From contig JAHDWK010000015.1 in the NCBI GenBank assembly GCA_023382655.1, positions 98,406-162,405 on the forward strand: DNA of 64,000 bases, written 5' to 3'. This document shows positions 17,027-25,406 of this stretch, piece by piece. Numbering within the stretch: the first letter of the stretch is position 1; the number at the start of each line of letters is the position of its first letter. Both the position numbers and the translations under genes were made by a program. The notes under the pieces were generated by a model that made no database searches, was not told the DNA's origin, and saw nothing but the letters and a program-made list of their open reading frames with translations. This DNA comes from Anaerolineae bacterium (GTDB lineage: Bacteria; Chloroflexota; Anaerolineae; Promineifilales; Promineifilaceae).

Positions 17027-17426
17027 TGCGATTGAAGCTTTGGGGATTTCGACGGGTGTAGCTATTGTCTTTGGGATTCCGTTTGCGTTTTTCGCCTTTG
17101 TGCGCTACCTGCGTTACAAGGAGACCATTGCGTTAGCAGAACGGGGTTTGTTGCGTCCAGAACGAATGCGTAACGGCCGTGACACCCTGCGTTGGGGTAT
17201 CGTCATTACCATGTTGGGTATCGGGTTGATGTGCGGTTCCTTGACCATCGGTTTTTATGAACGCGCCCCGCTGGGCATTGGCCCCTGGATGATGCTGGGC
17301 ATCTTGCCCTTCTTTTTTGGTGTAGCGTTACTCATTATTTACTATGTGAGCAAACATGAAGATCGTGAAGAAAGCGCGGCTGAAGAGCCAGACCCCATCC
17401 CCCTGCACAAATCCAGCAATATGTAA
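17019..17426 (+). CDS. DUF6249-like membrane protein
   Basis: A 135-residue protein with three hydrophobic helices (about 8-28, 58-80 and 87-110). The motif RYKETIALAERGLLRPER after the first helix is common in small bacterial proteins annotated as DUF6249-like. The charged C-terminus (EDREESAAEEPD) is cytoplasmic by the positive-inside rule. It is translationally coupled to the 54-residue gene and is likely controlled by the adjacent ECF sigma factor. Function unknown. Confidence 0.75.
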   Translation: MNDAIEALGISTGVAIVFGIPFAFFAFVRYLRYKETIALAERGLLRPERMRNGRDTLRWGIVITMLGIGLMCGSLTIGFYERAPLGIGPWMMLGILPFFFGVALLIIYYVSKHEDREESAAEEPDPIPLHKSSNM

Positions 17427-17439
17427 TGACTTCGTGGAG

Positions 17440-18321
17440 TCAGCCGGTAACTTTTCGCTCACTTGTCTGGTTGTTTTGGGAGTGATGAAGCAGGGCAGCC
17501 AGCACGGTCGTCAACGCCGGTACCTCCTCTTGCTCCTTAAAATCGGCCAGCCGGGTGTAAATCTCGGCCGCTGCCAGGTGAAAACCATCTGGCAGCCCGG
17601 CGGCGGCAAAGGTGGCGGCGATCTCTTCCATTTCCCCGGCAAAGCGCCATGCTTTGGCCGTCACGCGGCGCACCCGGTTTTCCGTTTGCGCTGGGAAGGT
17701 CGGGTCATCTCGCTGCCACTGCTGCATCAATTCGCTTCTGACGGCCAGCGACTCGGCCGTCCCCAAAATAGCCGCCAGCAAGGCGCTCGTCCCTTTGCTA
17801 TAGGCGGCATAACACATCTTCAGCGCCGACGCTTTGCCAATCTCTTCACCAATAATCTGGGTCTCCAGCGGGCCATTGGCAAAACAACCCGCCACCCGTT
17901 CCGCTTCAGGGCCGGAAAGGTAGAGCCAGGTGCTATTCGGCTGCCAGGCCGGCCCGCCGATGATGCCGCCATCCACAAAAGACACACCGCCGGCGACCAG
18001 CATCTCGCCGATGCGCCTGGTGCGTTGGGGGGCGATGGCGTTGGCGTCTAGGAAGAGGCCGGTAAACCGGTGGGCCAATACCTGCTGGGCCACCTCTTCA
18101 GCGGCGTGGGGCGGGCACACGCTGATCAGAATGGTGCAGGTGTGGCACAAAGCGGCCAACGATTGCCCGTCTACCAGATAATGTTGTTCGGCGCGGGCCT
18201 GGGTGTGTGGGCTGCGCCCGGCGCTGGCCCAATAGACCGTATGGCCGCTGTTTTGGGCGGCGGCGGCCACGGAAATGCCCATCGCGCCCGGATGTAGAAT
18301 GCCTATTTTTTCGATGGTCAT
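17440..18321 (-). CDS. NAD(P)-binding oxidoreductase with DUF1932 domain
   Basis: A 293-residue enzyme of the 6-phosphogluconate/3-hydroxyisobutyrate dehydrogenase superfamily. The N-terminal Rossmann motif is IGILHPGAMGISVAAAAQNSG, followed by the VDGGIIGGPAW strand. The C-terminal half matches DUF1932 (KMCYAAYSKGTSALLAAILGTAESL). The substrate is not predictable; relatives act on small hydroxy acids or phosphorylated tetronates. It ends 13 bases from the convergent membrane-protein gene. Confidence 0.85.
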   Translation of the reverse strand: MTIEKIGILHPGAMGISVAAAAQNSGHTVYWASAGRSPHTQARAEQHYLVDGQSLAALCHTCTILISVCPPHAAEEVAQQVLAHRFTGLFLDANAIAPQRTRRIGEMLVAGGVSFVDGGIIGGPAWQPNSTWLYLSGPEAERVAGCFANGPLETQIIGEEIGKASALKMCYAAYSKGTSALLAAILGTAESLAVRSELMQQWQRDDPTFPAQTENRVRRVTAKAWRFAGEMEEIAATFAAAGLPDGFHLAAAEIYTRLADFKEQEEVPALTTVLAALLHHSQNNQTSERKVTG

Positions 18322-18341
18322 TATCTGTTCTCCGTAAAGTG

Positions 18342-18396
18342 GTTTGTAGTCGGCACTTCAGTGCCGTCGGCAGACGATAAATCGCCTACTACAAAC
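18342..18396. repeat. REP-like hairpin GTTTGTAGT ... ACTACAAAC
   Basis: Perfect 9-base outer arms (18342-18350 and 18388-18396) enclose an inner GGCACTTCAGTGCC palindrome. It lies between divergent genes, so it is not a simple terminator. Confidence 0.65.
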
Positions 18397-18524
18397 GTGC
18401 AAACGATTTCCTGACGAGATTACCCATTTACTGTATAGTATCCGGCGACAACGGTTTTGCTGCCAGTTCGGGCGGCGTACCGGCCACTGATTACCGACCA
18501 CCGATTACCGAAGACGAGGAGAGT

Positions 18525-19766
18525 ATGCGCGAGACACGGCCGTTAACCAACCACGAATTAGAGGATTACATTACCATCCAACTGAACGCTTACCCCGGTG
18601 TGCGCATGACGCGGGAGCAGTTGCGCGAACGGACGGCGCGGACGCAGGCCGACCCCATCATTAGCCTGGTGGGGCTGTTTGACGAGGGGCAACTATTGGG
18701 CGTGATGCGCCTGTTTGATTTCACCATGCAACTGCATGGCGCGTCCCTGTTGGTAGGTGGCGTGGGCGGCGTGGCCGTGGCCCTGGATCACAAAAAGGAG
18801 AAGGTGGCGTATGATATGGTGCAGTTTTTCCTGCGCCATTACCGGGAGCAGGGGGTCAGCCTGACGGCGCTCTACCCGTTTCGGGCTGATTTTTATAAAC
18901 AGATGGGGTTTGGCTACGGCCGTAAACTAAACCAATACCGCTTCCATCCCCACCAACTGCCCAAGCGTGGCTCAAAAGCCAACGTTAGCCTGCTTTCTGG
19001 CCGTGACCGTTATGCCTTTAACGCCTGCTACCAGCGGGTGATGGCGCGCACCAACGGCATGATGGAAAACTCCCCTTCCCATCTGGATGCCATTTTTAGC
19101 AGCGACACGTTGCATACGGCCGGCTGTTGGGCAGGAGATGAGTTACGCGGCTACGTACAGTTCCATTTTGAGCCGGGCCAGCACCGCAACCTGCTCAGTA
19201 ACCAACTGGTGGTGCGGGCGCTGGTGTATGAGGAGACGGCCGTACTGCATGACCTGCTCGCCTTCCTCCGTTCCCAGGCCGACCAGATTGAAAGCATCGT
19301 CCTTAACACCCACGACGACGATTTCCACCTGCTGCTCACCGACCCGCGTAATACGGGCGATCTTATCTTCCCCACTGTCTACCAGGAATCGAACATCCAG
19401 GGCACGGGCATTATGTACCGCCTGATTGATGTGCCCCGCTTTTTTGCCCTGCTGCCTGATCACTCCTTTGGTGGGCAAACATGCCGCCTGAAAGTAAAAA
19501 TGGCCGACAGCTTCCTGCCGGAAAATGGAGGTGAATGGGTGCTGGATGTGGTAGACGGCCGTGTCCAACTGTTGCCCGGCGGCGCCCCTCACGATGCCAC
19601 CCTGGCGCTGGATGTGGCCGAATTTTCCTCGCTGGTAACTGGGGCAGTGGAATTCAAATCAATGCTGGGCTACGGCCTGGTAGAGCTGTCCGATACCGGC
19701 TACACAGAAACCATCCACCGCCTTTTTTACACGGATAATAAACCAATTTGCCTGACAGGATTTTAA
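18525..19766 (+). CDS. Eis-like GNAT N-acetyltransferase with C-terminal SCP2-like domain
   Basis: A 413-residue protein with the two-GNAT plus sterol-carrier-like layout of the Eis family. The N-terminal GNAT carries LLVGGVGGVAVALDHKKEKVAYDMVQ (acetyl-CoA region, about 80-105) and YPFRADFYKQMGFGYGRK. The C-terminal SCP2-like part (about 310-410) ends ELSDTGYTETIHRLFYTD, where Eis uses the terminal carboxylate. Members acetylate amines, including aminoglycosides in mycobacteria; no substrate can be assigned here. GAGGAGAGT precedes the ATG. The next gene starts three bases after the stop. Confidence 0.87.
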   Translation: MRETRPLTNHELEDYITIQLNAYPGVRMTREQLRERTARTQADPIISLVGLFDEGQLLGVMRLFDFTMQLHGASLLVGGVGGVAVALDHKKEKVAYDMVQFFLRHYREQGVSLTALYPFRADFYKQMGFGYGRKLNQYRFHPHQLPKRGSKANVSLLSGRDRYAFNACYQRVMARTNGMMENSPSHLDAIFSSDTLHTAGCWAGDELRGYVQFHFEPGQHRNLLSNQLVVRALVYEETAVLHDLLAFLRSQADQIESIVLNTHDDDFHLLLTDPRNTGDLIFPTVYQESNIQGTGIMYRLIDVPRFFALLPDHSFGGQTCRLKVKMADSFLPENGGEWVLDVVDGRVQLLPGGAPHDATLALDVAEFSSLVTGAVEFKSMLGYGLVELSDTGYTETIHRLFYTDNKPICLTGF

Positions 19767-19769
19767 CCC

Positions 19770-20525
19770 ATGACCTCCTCCCCGCAGCGTAACCCCAATC
19801 CCCCTATCACTGGCTGGCGGCGTTCATTGGTAATGGGGCTGCAAAAGCTGGTCTATTGGCTGGCGCGGTATTGGTATTTCCTGTTTATGGCCGCAGCAAG
19901 TATTTTTCTGCTGCTGGGGTTTCTGGCGCCGGCATTGCTGGCGGAGGGATATGAGGCGGCGGGCACGGCCGTGTACCGCTTCCTGGCCCCGCACAACCAC
20001 CAGTTACCGGAACGTTCCTACTTCCTCTTCGGCGAATCAGGTTTTATTCGCACTTATTCACTGGAACAGGTCATTGCTTTTGGCGCAGACCCACAACAGG
20101 CACAGGCATTTACCGGCAATGCCCACATGGGCTACAAAACAGCCCTGAACCACCGGATGGTCGCCATTTTTATGGGCATGGTCATCGGGGGACTGGTGTG
20201 GGGGTGGCGACGGGGACGGCCGTCGCTGAGCCTGTTTGTCTTTATCCTTTTCACCTTGCCGCTGCTGCTAGATGGATTCAGTCACATAATTAGCGAACAA
20301 GGCAGCGGTTTCCGGGAGAGTAACGATTGGTTGGTGGTGTTGACAGGGGGGATGGGTACGGCCGTGTTCTACACCGGCACTACAGCAGGCACTTTGAACT
20401 GGTGGCTGCGCACCCTCACCGGTTTGCTTTTTGGCCTGGGGCTGGTCTGGTTTTCTTTTCCGCGCTTTGCCAGTTATTTTGGGGGCGTGAAAAAGCAGTT
20501 GGAGAAAAAGAGGTTGAGAGATTGA
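19770..20525 (+). CDS. DUF2085-like integral membrane protein
   Basis: A 251-residue protein with about five helices. The central part HNHQLPERSYFLFGESGFIRTYS resembles the DUF2085 signature (CHQxxxRS...CARC), but the cysteines of that motif are replaced. The region GYKTALNHRMVAIFMGMVIGGLVW and the LPLLLDGFSH helix also fit the family. It follows the Eis-like gene by three bases and is presumably cotranscribed. Function unknown; if the cysteines matter in the family, this is a divergent member. Confidence 0.72.
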   Translation: MTSSPQRNPNPPITGWRRSLVMGLQKLVYWLARYWYFLFMAAASIFLLLGFLAPALLAEGYEAAGTAVYRFLAPHNHQLPERSYFLFGESGFIRTYSLEQVIAFGADPQQAQAFTGNAHMGYKTALNHRMVAIFMGMVIGGLVWGWRRGRPSLSLFVFILFTLPLLLDGFSHIISEQGSGFRESNDWLVVLTGGMGTAVFYTGTTAGTLNWWLRTLTGLLFGLGLVWFSFPRFASYFGGVKKQLEKKRLRD

Positions 20526-20557
20526 GAGATTGGGAGACTACCCAATCTCCTAATCTC
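20514..20557. repeat. AGATTGG hairpin between convergent genes (family D)
   Basis: GAGATTGGG (20526-20534) and CCCAATCTC (20541-20549) form a stem at the meeting point of two convergent genes. It may serve as a bidirectional terminator. The last codons of the upstream gene already lie in the repeat. Confidence 0.7.
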
Positions 20558-20561
20558 CATG

Positions 20562-21698
20562 TCAATACAACAACGACACCAGTTTCCGCAGCCCTTGTTG
20601 TTTCAGCCATAATTTGGTATCGGAGGGGTCGCCTGTGAAGGGGATGCGGGCTGCGGGCACACGAGATAGCGTAAATTCCCGCACTGGGCCGGCCAGCTCA
20701 TTGATCACCGGCAAGATACAGCGCGAATCCAACCCCAACCTGTCGGCCGATTCCAGAAATGTGTTCACATGCTGGTTGGCAACCTGTTGGCCGGAGGTGA
20801 TGGCCAGAATTAGTTTGGAATGGGCCAGGACATCTACCACACATTGGTTGATATGGCTGCCAACGTCAACTAGCACATTGTGGCCGGCAGCGGTGAGAAT
20901 ATCGGTGACGCGCTTAAAGGCGGCGCTGTTAGGGCTGGTATTGGGGTCCATCAGCCGCCCTGGAGCGGGGATGACAAAAATGTTATCGCTGTGACGCAAA
21001 GTGAATTCATCAATCATGCTGAGCGTGATGTACTCTGGCGCCACTTTCAGCAATTCGACAATATCATGCCGGGGCGTGAGGCGCAGCATGGGGGCCACAC
21101 CGCCTAATGGCAGATCATAATCAATGATGACGCTGGATTGCCCCGCCTGTAGGGCAATGGCCTCGGCTAACTGGATGGTCAGGGTAGTGACGCCGACGCC
21201 GCCTTTGGGACTGAAGAGGGAGATGACATGACCGGTGGGTACGGTTTCGGGCACGGCCGTACCCTCCTCTTCCTCCTCCTCATACACACCCTGTTGGCGC
21301 TCCAGTACGGCCGTGATCTGCCGCACCAACTCCTCGGCGCGGAAGGGCTTGGTTATATATTCTGCCGCCCCCACATCAAAGGCCCGCAAACGATAATCAT
21401 ACGCCTCGCTGGCGGTGACAAATATAACGGGAATATCGGCCGTTTCGGGATTATTTTTAATGTGGGTACACACCTCAAAACCATCCATCCCCGGCATCAT
21501 CACGTCCAGCAGCACCAGATCGGGCCGGTGCAGGACAATGGCTTTTAGCCCCTCCACGCCATCTTTTGCCAGGCTCACCTCATACCCGTTTTGTTTTAAC
21601 TGGTACTCAATGAGATACCGCATGGGGAACTCATCTTCAATTATGAGAATTTTCCGTACTTCCTGGTGCATGGTTTCTATTTCGTCCGTTACCATCAT
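20562..21698 (-). CDS. Receiver-CpaE/MinD-like ATPase fusion (TadZ-type)
   Basis: A 378-residue protein. Residues about 15-135 form a receiver domain (EDEFPMRY, phosphoacceptor Asp in LVLLDVMMPGMDGFEV, Lys in YITKPF). After an acidic EEEEEE linker comes a ParA/MinD ATPase domain with the deviant Walker A FSPKGGVGVTTLT and IDYDLPLGG. This is the layout of CpaE/TadZ, which positions Flp pilus machinery; no tad genes are in the window. ATG 21698 has AGGT upstream and is preferred to the ATG at 21725. Confidence 0.85.
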   Translation of the reverse strand: MMVTDEIETMHQEVRKILIIEDEFPMRYLIEYQLKQNGYEVSLAKDGVEGLKAIVLHRPDLVLLDVMMPGMDGFEVCTHIKNNPETADIPVIFVTASEAYDYRLRAFDVGAAEYITKPFRAEELVRQITAVLERQQGVYEEEEEEGTAVPETVPTGHVISLFSPKGGVGVTTLTIQLAEAIALQAGQSSVIIDYDLPLGGVAPMLRLTPRHDIVELLKVAPEYITLSMIDEFTLRHSDNIFVIPAPGRLMDPNTSPNSAAFKRVTDILTAAGHNVLVDVGSHINQCVVDVLAHSKLILAITSGQQVANQHVNTFLESADRLGLDSRCILPVINELAGPVREFTLSRVPAARIPFTGDPSDTKLWLKQQGLRKLVSLLY

Positions 21699-21911
21699 AT
21701 TATACCTGCCGTTGAAAGGGAACATAGTGGGCGCAAATTAAGACGTTTCTGACAGATTCCCCCGTTCGCCGCCAACGGCCGTGAATGGCCCGTGAACTTT
21801 TTCCTCTGTCAGTATCCCTGTAAGCCCTGGTGTAATACGCTAACCGTATGGTAGCCAACGGAGGCGGATGGCTGAGGTAAAAACAGCCACCTAACATGAA
21901 GGAGAACGGCC

Positions 21912-22301
21912 GTGACATCAATTGTACTCGTGGTAGATGATGAAGATATGACCCGCAAGCTGTTGCGCCTGATGTTAGAGCGAGACGGTTTTACAATTTT
22001 GGAAGCGGAGGATGGGCAGCAGGCGCTAGAAGTAATTGCGGAGAGCAAACCAGACATCGTGATACTGGATGTTATGATGCCTAACATGGATGGCTTCACG
22101 ACGTGCCAGGAATTACGCAGTCAACCAGAAACGGCCACCCTGCCCATCATTCTCCTTAGCGCCCGCAGCCAGACCGAAGCAGTACAGGCCGGTTTAGAAT
22201 CCGGTGCCGACCGCTATATGACCAAACCCATCTCTAAACCAGAATTAGTGCAGACGATTACCGAACTATTGTCCGGTGTACCGGTGGTTGAGAATCCGTA
22301 A
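21912..22301 (+). CDS. Single-domain response regulator
   Basis: A 129-residue stand-alone receiver: DDED near the N-terminus, phosphoacceptor Asp in IVILDVMMPNMDGF (about residue 55), Ser in LLSARS and Lys in YMTKPISK. No output domain. The start is GTG 21912, which is the last part of an ACGGCCGTG motif, with AAGGAG upstream. It is divergent from the receiver-ATPase fusion and the two may exchange phosphoryl signals with an unlinked kinase. Confidence 0.9.
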   Translation: MTSIVLVVDDEDMTRKLLRLMLERDGFTILEAEDGQQALEVIAESKPDIVILDVMMPNMDGFTTCQELRSQPETATLPIILLSARSQTEAVQAGLESGADRYMTKPISKPELVQTITELLSGVPVVENP

Positions 22302-22350
22302 TCCATAATCGGTAATCCGTAATCGGATGACGGATTACGGGTCACGGCTC
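22293..22350. repeat. TAATCCG/TAATCGG oligomer (family A)
   Basis: AATCCGTAATCCATAATCGG and its inverted form CGGATGACGGATTACGG fill the gap between the convergent receiver gene and argH, and may terminate both. Confidence 0.75.
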
Positions 22351-23748
22351 ACGGGCAACGGCTAATCGCGCTGCCGCTAACTGACTTGCCAAAGCCTCTA
22401 CTGACGTGCCCCCTGTGACGTTCCGGTTGGATAGTGACGCTGCGATGTGAAACACGGCCGTGACATCCTCCCCAAATACCCCACTTACTGTCTGCAACTC
22501 CGCCACCGCTAATTCCGTCAAATTGACCCCTTTCTGTTCGGCCACCTGCACCACCCGCCCCACCAGATGATGCGCCTGTCGGAAGGGGACGCCCCGTTTC
22601 ACCAGATAATCGGCCAAATCTGTAGCCAGCAGCCCCGGTTCCAACTGCGCCGCCATCCGCTCCGGGCGCAACGTCAGGGTGCGAATCAGTCCGGCCATGA
22701 TCGGCAGGGTCAGCCGCAGCGTATCAAAAGCGTCAAACACCGGCTCTTTGTCTTCTTGCAAATCTTTGTCGTAGCTGGAGGGCAGCCCTTTGAGGGTGGT
22801 CAGCAGCCCGGTGAGATGGCCCACCAGACGCCCGGCCTTGCCGCGTGTCAGTTCCAGCGTGTCCGGGTTTTTCTTTTGCGGCATCAGGCTGCTGCCGGTG
22901 CTGTAACCATCATCCAGCCGCACAAAGCCAAACTCGGCGCTGCTAAACAAGACCAACTGCTCTGCTAACCGGCTCAGATGCAGGCCAATCATGGCGGCGG
23001 CATACAAAAAATCGGCGGCAAAATCCCGGTCAGAGACGGCGTCCAGACTGTTCTGGCTAACGGCCACCTCGTTTGTACTCAGTGCAGCGGTAAACCCCAA
23101 CTCCCGCGCCAGCCATTCCCGGTCCACCGGGTAGGCCGTGCCCGCCAATGCCCCCGAACCGAGAGGCAGCACGGCCGTGCGCTCTCTTACCTGCGCCAAC
23201 CGCTCCCGATCTCGCACCAACGGCCAAAAGTGAGACAAAATCCAATGTCCCCACGTCACTGGCTGCGCGTGCTGTAAATGGGTATAGCCGGGCATCGGCA
23301 GGTTCAAATTGGCGGCTGCGCTTTCGGTAAGTGCGTTTTGCAAATCGGTCAGGCTGTCTTGCAGGTGGTCAATGGCCCCCATCACCCACAGGCGGAAATC
23401 AGTCGCCACCTGGTCATTGCGGCTGCGCCCCGTGTGCAGTTTGCCACCCACTTCCCCCATCATTTCGGTCAGGCGACGTTCAACGGCCGTGTGAATATCC
23501 TCATCACCTTCATCAAAAACAAACGTCCCGTTTTCAAACTCCACCTGCACCTGCGCCAGCCCGGCCACAATCGTCTCCGCTTCGGCCGCCGTCAGCACCT
23601 CTGTCCCTACCAGCGCCCGCGCCCAGGCCATGCTGCCGCGTATATCTTCGGCAACCAGCCGCCGGTCAAAGGGCAGGCTGGCATTAAACTCATGCACCAA
23701 CACATCCGTCTCTCTGGCGAATCGTCCACCCCACAATTTGCTCATCAT
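22342..23748 (-). CDS. argH: Argininosuccinate lyase
   Basis: The last enzyme of arginine synthesis, cleaving argininosuccinate to arginine and fumarate. The 468 residues are full length for the family. Signatures are KLWGGRFA at the start, HTGRSRNDQVATDFRLW (about 105-121) and the catalytic loop GSSLMPQKKNPD (about 283-294). Two ATGs (23748 and 23745) share an AAGGTG site. It is the last gene of the minus-strand arginine block. The final codons lie in repeat sequence. Confidence 0.97.
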   Translation of the reverse strand: MMSKLWGGRFARETDVLVHEFNASLPFDRRLVAEDIRGSMAWARALVGTEVLTAAEAETIVAGLAQVQVEFENGTFVFDEGDEDIHTAVERRLTEMMGEVGGKLHTGRSRNDQVATDFRLWVMGAIDHLQDSLTDLQNALTESAAANLNLPMPGYTHLQHAQPVTWGHWILSHFWPLVRDRERLAQVRERTAVLPLGSGALAGTAYPVDREWLARELGFTAALSTNEVAVSQNSLDAVSDRDFAADFLYAAAMIGLHLSRLAEQLVLFSSAEFGFVRLDDGYSTGSSLMPQKKNPDTLELTRGKAGRLVGHLTGLLTTLKGLPSSYDKDLQEDKEPVFDAFDTLRLTLPIMAGLIRTLTLRPERMAAQLEPGLLATDLADYLVKRGVPFRQAHHLVGRVVQVAEQKGVNLTELAVAELQTVSGVFGEDVTAVFHIAASLSNRNVTGGTSVEALASQLAAARLAVAREP

Positions 23749-23845
23749 GCACCTTCTGTCAATTCAATGCGGAGACGCAGAGATAAAACCTTCGCGCCCC
23801 TTCGTGTCTTTCACGAAGTCCTTCGCATTCTTCGCGGCCAAACCC

Positions 23846-24055
23846 TCACCCACCCCGCAAAAACAAACTCCACAAACCAAACCCCAGCAAAAACAGGGCA
23901 AAGCAAAGATAAAAAATAGTTGTTTTCCGGTCGCCCAGGCGAGCGCGAGTACGTTGCATCCGGCGGCTGCGCTCCCAATAAAACGGCGGTTTTACCGTAA
24001 TACCAAACAACTCATATAGTCCCCAGGCGACGATGGCTATATCTAGCAAATTCAC
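23846..24055 (-). CDS. Small hypothetical membrane protein
   Basis: A 69-residue protein with a GTG start at 24055 behind AAGGTAAGG. There are two hydrophobic stretches (about 3-19 and 47-65) separated by a basic, Arg-rich stretch (RSRRMQRTRARLGDRK). It lies between argJ and argH on the same strand. I recognise no family; the ribosome site, membrane pattern and position make it a plausible real gene. Confidence 0.55.
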   Translation of the reverse strand: MNLLDIAIVAWGLYELFGITVKPPFYWERSRRMQRTRARLGDRKTTIFYLCFALFLLGFGLWSLFLRGG

Positions 24056-24076
24056 TGCCTTACCTTGCTCTCTAAT

Positions 24077-24126
24077 CGTGATGCGTGACGCGTGATGGGG
24101 TCACGCATCACGCGTCACGCATCACG
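24077..24126. repeat. GTGATGCGTGA hairpin (family B)
   Basis: Perfect 21-base arms (24077-24097 and 24106-24126) of GTGATGC-type units. The right arm overlaps the argJ 3' end, and the argJ stop TGA is supplied by the repeat. Copies lie at 29322, 37663 and 60668. Confidence 0.85.
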
Positions 24127-25369
24127 TCCGGTAATCCGCATTGATGCTTACATACTCATGGCTCAGGTCACACGTCCAGACAACGGCCGTACCCATCCCC
24201 ATTCCCACTTGCAACTTTACCTGAAATTCCGGTTGGGCAAAAACATGGGCCGCGTCCACTTCTTGATAATCGGTTGGTGTGCCCTGCGCCACCAATTGCA
24301 GCCGCTCCGCACTGGGGATGCCGATCCACAGGCTGGTTTGATTCTGGTCAAAGGGGATGCCCGCCCGTCCCGCCGCCGCCAGAATCCGCCCCCAGTTGGG
24401 ATCGCTGCCCGCAAACGCCGTCTTCACCAGAGGTGAAGTGGCGATGGTGTTGGCAATAGTGTGGGCTTCGGCATCAGTGGCCGCACCCGTCACCTGAATT
24501 TCCACAAACTTTGTGGCTCCTTCGCCATCCTTCACGATCATCTTTGCCAGTTCCGTACAGACAAAGGTGAGAGCTTCGGTGAACAGGGTGTAGCTTTGTT
24601 CATCGGCTACGGCCGTGCCACTGGCCCCATTTGCCAGCAGCAGCACCGTATCATTGGTGCTGGTGTCACCGTCCACACTGATGCGGTTAAAACTGTGGTG
24701 TACGGCCGTGCCCAACATCGTTTGCAGCATATCCGGCGCAATCCGGGCGTCGGTCGTGATCACCGCCAGCATCGTCGCTATGTTCGGGTGAATCATGCCC
24801 GCCCCCTTGGCCATGCCGCCAATCGTCACCAACCCTCCACCCGGCAGTTCCACCGCCACCGCCAGATGTTTGGGCCGCGTATCCGTTGTCATAATCGCCC
24901 GCGCTGCCTCTCTCCCTCTTTCCTCCCTTTGCTCCTTTGCCTCTTTGTGTTGAAGAATTTCCCCTGCCGTTTCCACCCCCGCTCGTATCTTGTCCATCGG
25001 TAACTGCACCCCAATGACGCCGGTGGAAAGCAGCAGCACCTGATCGGGCCGGATACCCAGCGCGACGGCCGTCAACCGCTGCGTTTCACGGGCATTAACC
25101 AGGCCGGGTTCACCCGTACAGGCATTCGCATTTTTGGCATTGGCGACGATGGCGCGCACGGCCGTGTTGTTCATTGCCAGTGTCTCCCGGTCCACGATAA
25201 CCGGCGCCGCCACCACCTGATTCGTGGTGAACACGGCCGCACAGGCGCAATCCCGCTCGGAAACCACGAAGGCTAAATCCAGTTGATCCTCTTTTTTCAG
25301 CCCGGCGGGCACGGCCACGGCCGTGAACCCTGCCGGACTGGTGACAGAACCATTTACGATATTGTTCAT
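24122..25369 (-). CDS. argJ: Glutamate N-acetyltransferase / amino-acid acetyltransferase ArgJ
   Basis: ArgJ recycles the acetyl group from N-acetylornithine to glutamate and in many bacteria also makes N-acetylglutamate from acetyl-CoA. The 415 residues include the autocleavage region GGMAKGAGMIHPNIATMLAVITTDA, in which the Thr of ATML is the nucleophile, and AFAGSDPNWGRILAAAGRAG. An insertion (HKEAKEQREERGRE, from DNA 24904-24957) sits just before the conserved AIMTTDT. It is encoded by CTTTGCCTC-type repeat sequence that elsewhere is intergenic. AGGAG precedes ATG 25369. Confidence 0.96.
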   Translation of the reverse strand: MNNIVNGSVTSPAGFTAVAVPAGLKKEDQLDLAFVVSERDCACAAVFTTNQVVAAPVIVDRETLAMNNTAVRAIVANAKNANACTGEPGLVNARETQRLTAVALGIRPDQVLLLSTGVIGVQLPMDKIRAGVETAGEILQHKEAKEQREERGREAARAIMTTDTRPKHLAVAVELPGGGLVTIGGMAKGAGMIHPNIATMLAVITTDARIAPDMLQTMLGTAVHHSFNRISVDGDTSTNDTVLLLANGASGTAVADEQSYTLFTEALTFVCTELAKMIVKDGEGATKFVEIQVTGAATDAEAHTIANTIATSPLVKTAFAGSDPNWGRILAAAGRAGIPFDQNQTSLWIGIPSAERLQLVAQGTPTDYQEVDAAHVFAQPEFQVKLQVGMGMGTAVVWTCDLSHEYVSINADYRT

Positions 25370-25406
25370 ATTCTCCTATGGGCAGACAAGTTAGGTCTTT
25401 TTCATG

